Positions 6,248-9,690 of a DNA stretch of 9,690 bases are shown here, piece by piece; the first letter of the stretch is position 1; every line of letters starts with the position of its first letter. The position numbers and the translations under genes were made by a program. The notes beneath the pieces were generated by a model, which was given only the letters and a program-made list of their open reading frames with translations, searched no databases and had not been told where the DNA came from. Origin of the DNA: Chitinivibrionia bacterium (lineage in GTDB: Bacteria; Krumholzibacteriota; Krumholzibacteriia; WVZY01); NCBI GenBank assembly GCA_016208665.1, contig JACQXT010000019.1:10599-20288 (forward strand). Reading direction: 5' to 3'.

Positions 6248-8719
6248 CTACTTGATAAGCACCAATTTCTTTGTGGCTCTATAGTCGCCGGTAGTGAAAT
6301 TCACGAAATATATTCCTGTCGCTACCGGGCGGCCTCCGTCGTCAAGCCCGTCCCATGATACGAAGTGCGGGCCGGACGAGAAGGGTTGATCCGAAAGCGT
6401 ACGGATGAGAGCCCCGCGCGTATCATACACTCTGAGCTTCACCCGCGCTTCCTTCTCGAGAGAAAACTCCACCATAGCCTCCTGATTGAACGGGTTGGGC
6501 GATATCGCCGTCAGCGAGGTCAGGCTCGGCACGGGATCGTCCGCTCTTCTCGGAATGGTGATGCGCAGGATGACCGGAGTGCCCAACTCGAAGATGTCGG
6601 ATACCAGGTAGTTTTTCCCGGCCGTGCTGGTGTAGTGCAATCCGATCGCGCCCCAGTCCTCGAAGACGCTCATTTGGTCCTCGGGCACCTGCGTGGAGGC
6701 CTCGATGAGATCCCTGGTCGCCTGCACCGAATAGTAGGCGGCTAGATCGTTGTATCCGTCTCTGTTGATGTCGACGATCAATGTCTCGAGAGGACGGAGC
6801 GCCGCTTTGGCGTTCCCCACGAACACCTTCTTGGGATCGATCGCTGTGGCGTCGAACTCCCCGGGCTTCGAGGGAATAACCAGGGCGTACTTCTGGAACT
6901 GCGGATTCAGGTCCAAGCCGTCACCCGTAAAACCTGTCGAACATATCGCATTGCCTGACTGGTCGTGAGGAACCTGCACGTACACCGTGCTCGTGGCCGT
7001 GTTGCCGTCGCAATCGGATGCGATGTGAACGATAGTGTAGGTTCTGCCCTCGTGGCCGCCCCTGCGTTCGGACCGGAGGTTGAACTTCGTCTTGCTGATG
7101 ATCTCGATATCCCCGACGGTATTGCCGTCGCCTTTTGCGTTATCGGGCTCGTTGCTCGATATGCTGACAAGGTCGAATGTCGGGAATTCGCAGCAGATGT
7201 CGGTCACTTCGACCGTCGCGTTGATCTCCGACATCTTGTGGTTCGGCGGCCAGAGACAATCGCGGTCGAGCGTCACCGTTATCACCGGAGGCGTGGTATC
7301 GACGACATAAACTCTTGAACTGCATGTCGAGCTATTGCCCGAGTCGTCCGTCGCTGTGAATACGACCGTATTTGCCCCCTTCGGGAAGCAGAAATCATCG
7401 GCCACATTGTCCACGATATCCACTCCGAGGTCGCAGACGTCGGTGGCGCTTACGTCATTCCACCAGTCGGCAAGCTGCATGCTGCCTTCGGAGGTGCCGC
7501 AGAATCCTTCGCACTCGATGACGATGTCGGCGGGGCAGACAATGGTCGGCGGCGTGGTGTCGACGATTTGTATGTCGACGTAATCGGTGTCGCTCAAGCC
7601 GATATCATCCGTCACGATGAGCCGCACCGCCGTCGTTCCGAGCTGGAAGTCTCCCGTCGGATTAACGAGGGTGTTGTTGTCGAAGGTCACTCCGGCTGCG
7701 CTCCACAGATACGTGAGAGGGTCGCCGTCCAGGTCGCTGGACCCGGAACCGTCCATCTGCACCGAGGTTCCGACCGGTCCGGTGCATTCGACGATCTGGT
7801 CGGGGCCGGCGTCCGCATCGGGCGGGCAGCCGTTGGTGAACAGGTTGTTGCGAAGGACGAGGAGTGTGGCAACGGCCACAGCCTCGCCCTGCGGCGTGAT
7901 GTCGTCGCGGCACTGCTTGCGCGAGTAGGACATCATCTGATGAGGATCCGGAGCATACGTGTCGCCGTTGGCATCGGTCGCCGAGCCCGTATATGCGCAG
8001 GCCGGCCAGGCGGACACGTTTCCATCTCCTAATCCGGGATCCGCGGGTGTATCGCACAGGAGGTCGCCGCAGACTGCGCAGTTGGAACCGTCGACAAGCT
8101 CGGCGCAGATCGCAGTCTCATGCGTGTGCAGGAGGTTGAAGAAGTGCCCTATCTCGTGGGGGAACGTAGACGGATTCGTCGGCTGGCCCACATAGCCGTT
8201 GTGGTAAACGATTCCCTGTGCAGCGGACCACGTAAACGATGATATCCCAGCCCACGGCAGTTCGCCTACGAAATACATGTTGATGCAGTTTGCGACGACG
8301 TTCTGCCCCCGCAGCGCATTCGCCTCGGCTTCGTCCGAGACGGTATACCAGTCGTCGCTGTCGATGTAGTCGATGCTGAAGAGGTAAAAATCCATGCCGG
8401 TGTTGATAAAGTAATTATCGGCATCGACGAATCCCTGCTGGATCAGCGCCATGTCGATTCCGCCGGTTCCATCGGACCTGCGAACGATGTGCAGGGCGCA
8501 CGGGATGCAGTACGGTCCCGTCGCGGTGGAGGGGGGCGTCAGTTGGGGCGCGGACAGCAGCGCGTTCAACGCCTGCACGTCCGCCGGCTTCAAGCTCGAA
8601 CCGCATTCGAGTTCGGTCAAGCTTGGTTCCTGCACTTGCGAGGAGAGTTGAACGGGATTGAGACAAATCAGGAGTACTGCCAATGCCACAAAACTGATCG
8701 AACAGAATCGTACAACCAT
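6248..8719 (-). CDS. Secreted pappalysin-like (M43) zinc metallopeptidase with PKD, HYR and C-terminal sorting domain
   Basis: An 823-aa predicted secreted protease. Residues 1-27 are a Sec signal peptide (MVVRFCSISFVALAVLLICL). A short propeptide-like stretch precedes the catalytic domain (about 70-295), which shows the metzincin motif HEIGHFFNLLH (188-198): His188, His192 and His198 bind zinc and Glu189 is the catalytic base. The family Cys cluster CAVCGDLLCDTP (214-225), the Met-turn MMSY (262-265) and KQCRDDITPQG follow, all typical of M43. Then come PKD (300-387; DADAGPDQIVECTG, DGSGSSDLDGDPLTYLWS), HYR (388-474), a 'LWPPNHK' module (475-585; SNEP, LRSERRGG, TYTIVHIASDCDGN, VPHD), an unrecognised region with a calcium-loop-like DINRDGYND (650-658), and the FlgD-like sorting domain (735-823; SPNPFNQ, YDTRG, ATGIYFV, KKLVLIK). 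The frame stays open upstream to 8818, but ATG 8719 is the start: it opens the signal peptide and has AAGGAGG 7 bases before it. Odd: Asn195 stands where HExxHxxGxxH has Gly. Substrate is unknown. Confidence 0.9.
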   Translation of the reverse strand: MVVRFCSISFVALAVLLICLNPVQLSSQVQEPSLTELECGSSLKPADVQALNALLSAPQLTPPSTATGPYCIPCALHIVRRSDGTGGIDMALIQQGFVDADNYFINTGMDFYLFSIDYIDSDDWYTVSDEAEANALRGQNVVANCINMYFVGELPWAGISSFTWSAAQGIVYHNGYVGQPTNPSTFPHEIGHFFNLLHTHETAICAELVDGSNCAVCGDLLCDTPADPGLGDGNVSAWPACAYTGSATDANGDTYAPDPHQMMSYSRKQCRDDITPQGEAVAVATLLVLRNNLFTNGCPPDADAGPDQIVECTGPVGTSVQMDGSGSSDLDGDPLTYLWSAAGVTFDNNTLVNPTGDFQLGTTAVRLIVTDDIGLSDTDYVDIQIVDTTPPTIVCPADIVIECEGFCGTSEGSMQLADWWNDVSATDVCDLGVDIVDNVADDFCFPKGANTVVFTATDDSGNSSTCSSRVYVVDTTPPVITVTLDRDCLWPPNHKMSEINATVEVTDICCEFPTFDLVSISSNEPDNAKGDGNTVGDIEIISKTKFNLRSERRGGHEGRTYTIVHIASDCDGNTATSTVYVQVPHDQSGNAICSTGFTGDGLDLNPQFQKYALVIPSKPGEFDATAIDPKKVFVGNAKAALRPLETLIVDINRDGYNDLAAYYSVQATRDLIEASTQVPEDQMSVFEDWGAIGLHYTSTAGKNYLVSDIFELGTPVILRITIPRRADDPVPSLTSLTAISPNPFNQEAMVEFSLEKEARVKLRVYDTRGALIRTLSDQPFSSGPHFVSWDGLDDGGRPVATGIYFVNFTTGDYRATKKLVLIK

Positions 8720-8725
8720 AGGGGT

Positions 8726-8732
8726 CCTCCTT
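8726..8732 (-). promoter_or_regulatory. Ribosome binding site that sets the peptidase start at 8719
   Basis: On the minus strand AAGGAGG (8732-8726) is followed by 6 bases and ATG 8719-8717. It rules against the longer open frame to 8818, whose extra residues are Arg-rich and would bury the signal peptide. Confidence 0.75.
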
Positions 8733-8747
8733 GGGCGAGAACGTCGG

Positions 8748-8787
8748 CCGGCCGCTCGAGTAAAACGATTGGTGAACGGTCGGCCGG
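8748..8787 (-). promoter_or_regulatory. GC hairpin in the peptidase leader
   Basis: CCGGCCG at 8748-8754 is the exact reverse complement of CGGCCGG at 8781-8787, giving a 7-bp all-GC stem with a 26-base loop in the leader RNA. It ends about 16 bases upstream of the ribosome binding site. Because the arms also belong to a 9-base direct repeat (GTCGGCCGG at 8743-8751 and 8779-8787), the pairing could be a by-product of that repeat. Confidence 0.35.
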
Positions 8788-8799
8788 GAGCAGAGCAAT

Positions 8800-8835
8800 A
8801 AAAAACGGCGCTCGACACCGAAGGCGATCAGCGCC
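8800..8835 (-). terminator. Intrinsic-terminator-like hairpin upstream of the peptidase gene
   Basis: Read on the minus strand, GGCGCT (8835-8830) pairs with AGCGCC (8812-8807), and inside a 3x3 internal loop CGCC (8826-8823) pairs with GGTG (8819-8816) with one G-U pair. After one G (8806) come six U (8805-8800) and AUU. The inner stem is paired only on the minus strand, where the wobble is G-U; on the plus strand it would be an A-C mismatch. That strand bias supports minus-strand use. It lies between the likely promoter (8959-8988) and the peptidase start. Confidence 0.55.
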
Positions 8836-8840
8836 CTTTC

Positions 8841-8849
8841 TTATTACCA
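8841..8849 (-). promoter_or_regulatory. Possible weaker minus-strand extended -10
   Basis: Minus-strand TGGTAATAA (8849-8841) resembles an extended -10 with TAATAA as the hexamer. There is no good -35 at the right distance. Transcription would start near 8834, at the foot of the 8800-8835 hairpin. Confidence 0.25.
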
Positions 8850-8958
8850 CGAATTGAGGATCGTTCCATGGTGATCATGTTCTATGTGCATAGCACGTTG
8901 TGAAAGCCGAGATGCGGCACGAGGCAGAGACAAGACCACTATGCCGATTTAGGGCTGC

Positions 8959-8988
8959 AGTATACCACTTGTCCCTGCGGCGAGTCAA
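8959..8988 (-). promoter_or_regulatory. Sigma-70-type minus-strand promoter upstream of the peptidase
   Basis: Minus-strand TTGACT (8988-8983) and TATACT (8964-8959) are separated by 18 bases, each one base from consensus. The predicted start near 8952 gives a leader of about 233 bases before the peptidase ATG at 8719. That leader contains the terminator-like hairpin (8800-8835) and the GC hairpin (8748-8787). Confidence 0.55.
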
Positions 8989-9104
8989 CATATATGAAGC
9001 ATTTTACGGCATAGCGGCGCTTCAAACGGCATTGAGAGTCGCCATGTTTTTAACGATAAGCAAACTCGAAACGGCGGAAGGGGGCATGTGTCGAAAAAGA
9101 ACAC

Positions 9105-9132
9105 TTCACACCGCTGAGATCCTTGCTATACT
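9105..9132 (+). promoter_or_regulatory. Promoter of the lipoprotein gene
   Basis: TTCACA (9105-9110) and TATACT (9127-9132) are 16 bases apart, and TGC (9124-9126) directly before the -10 makes it an extended -10. Start of transcription would be near 9139, giving a leader of about 84 bases. Confidence 0.6.
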
Positions 9133-9222
9133 ATGCACACGGACTGGATGGCAGGGGCTGACGGTCTTTTCTAAGTGCAAGCGGTTCAATGCACGCGCTG
9201 CCGATGCGCCAAGGAGGATGCT

Positions 9223-9690
9223 ATGAGGCCGAATCTTGGTCGATTGCTGACCGCGTTACACATGAGTATTTTATTTGCGTGTTGCATCCTGGCCGCGTGC
9301 GCCGGCTGTCAGGTTGATCAGTCGCAGAATGCGCAGCCCCCGGATGTCCCCGTGGAATGCGGGACGAATCTGGGCCTCACCCCCGAATCCGGCCTCAAAA
9401 CCGATTGGGATGAAGTGCTCCGCGGCTGGAGCTGGTCGGTCGACGGCGCCCAACTGACGCTTACGCGGAAGGGTTTGTGCGGCGATGAGTGCAATTTCAC
9501 GGAAGAAATCATTCTGGCCGGCATAACCGACTCGTGTCCCCAGTTCGTTTCGGCGCGCTTCGCGAAAACCGATGTCGGAGGCGCCAAAGGCTCCGTGGTC
9601 GAAACGATTCAGGCCGACAAGGGCGTTCTCAAGATCGAGAAATGGGAATACCCGAACGGCGTCATCAGCGGGGCCCTCGAAACCGAAGTT
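9223..9690 (+). CDS. Putative lipoprotein of unknown function, 3' end beyond the window
   Basis: The first 156 codons of a gene that is still open at the window edge. AAGGAGG (9211-9217) lies 5 bases before ATG 9223. The N-terminus MRPNLGRLLTALHMSILFAC leads into a lipobox, LAAC (23-26), so Cys26 is the expected lipidated residue after signal peptidase II cleavage; the next residue is Ala, not Asp, which fits outer-membrane sorting. The mature part is polar with further cysteines (29, 46, 86, 90 and 105). It contains WDEVLRGWSWSVDGAQLTLT, then CGDECNFTEEI and PNGVISGALETEV, suggesting a beta-rich periplasmic-side domain. I do not recognise the family. It is divergent from the peptidase gene and has its own promoter, so a shared function is not implied. 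Confidence 0.8.
   Translation, partial: MRPNLGRLLTALHMSILFACCILAACAGCQVDQSQNAQPPDVPVECGTNLGLTPESGLKTDWDEVLRGWSWSVDGAQLTLTRKGLCGDECNFTEEIILAGITDSCPQFVSARFAKTDVGGAKGSVVETIQADKGVLKIEKWEYPNGVISGALETEV

Larger units (their letters stand above)
8720..9222. other. Divergent intergenic region
   Basis: About 500 bases separate the divergent peptidase and lipoprotein genes. The stretch holds the leftward promoter and structured leader described separately, and the rightward promoter at 9105-9132. Between 8990 and 9104 I see nothing firm; a TTGAGA-17-GATAAG pair (9032-9060) is too weak to call. A plus-strand open frame from GTG 8900 to 9226 has no ribosome binding site and a composition unlike a protein, so I leave it as non-coding. 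Confidence 0.6.

Noticed and set aside
8720..8818. Upstream extension of the peptidase frame to 8818 (33 extra residues).
   Set aside because: The extra residues are Arg-rich, would bury the signal peptide, and lack a binding site, whereas ATG 8719 has AAGGAGG at a good distance.
8900..9226. Plus-strand open frame of 108 codons whose TGA overlaps the lipoprotein ATG.
   Set aside because: It starts at GTG without a ribosome binding site, contains two predicted promoters on opposite strands, and its protein looks like random translation. The ATGA overlap is likely chance.

Overview
The window looks like part of a chromosome from an uncultured Gram-negative bacterium in or near the FCB group (Eisenbacteria, Krumholzibacteria, Latescibacteria or Zixibacteria type). 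The placement is an inference. It rests on three large exported multidomain proteins that all end in the same FlgD-like / type IX-style C-terminal sorting domain (PNPF...YDxxG...W.G.D..G...ASG[IV]YF...[RK]K[ML].L), on a lipoprotein with a clear lipobox, and on strong Shine-Dalgarno sites (GGAGG type). I see no mobile element, CRISPR array, tRNA or rRNA.

Layout, left to right. (1) 1-676: an extended -10 promoter drives a SIMPL-domain (DUF541) gene that is broken by an internal deletion plus frameshift, so it is a pseudogene or an assembly artefact. (2) 742-6144: a good promoter (TTGTGA-17-TATAAT, extended -10) leads into two rightward genes. The first is a 917-aa adhesin-like protein that starts at TTG and carries four HYR-type Ig repeats. 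The second is an 833-aa protein with eight repeats of about 54 aa that look like propeller blades; it may be co-transcribed. (3) 6184-6222: a strong hairpin terminator between convergent genes. (4) 6248-8719, minus strand: an 823-aa exported pappalysin-like (M43) zinc metallopeptidase with PKD, HYR and 'WPPNHK' modules and a sorting domain. Its leader is long and structured and contains what looks like a complete intrinsic terminator. (5) 9105-9690: a promoter and the first 156 codons of a lipoprotein gene that runs off the window.

The three large genes form a cell-surface or secreted-protein locus. All should cross the inner membrane by a Sec signal peptide and then be taken across or onto the outer membrane through the C-terminal domain. 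No secretion-machine gene is present here. The most useful points for a second look are the terminator inside the peptidase leader (attenuator or small RNA), the recently broken SIMPL gene, the uncharacterised N-terminal region of the 917-aa protein, and the Asn that replaces Gly in the zinc-binding motif of the peptidase.
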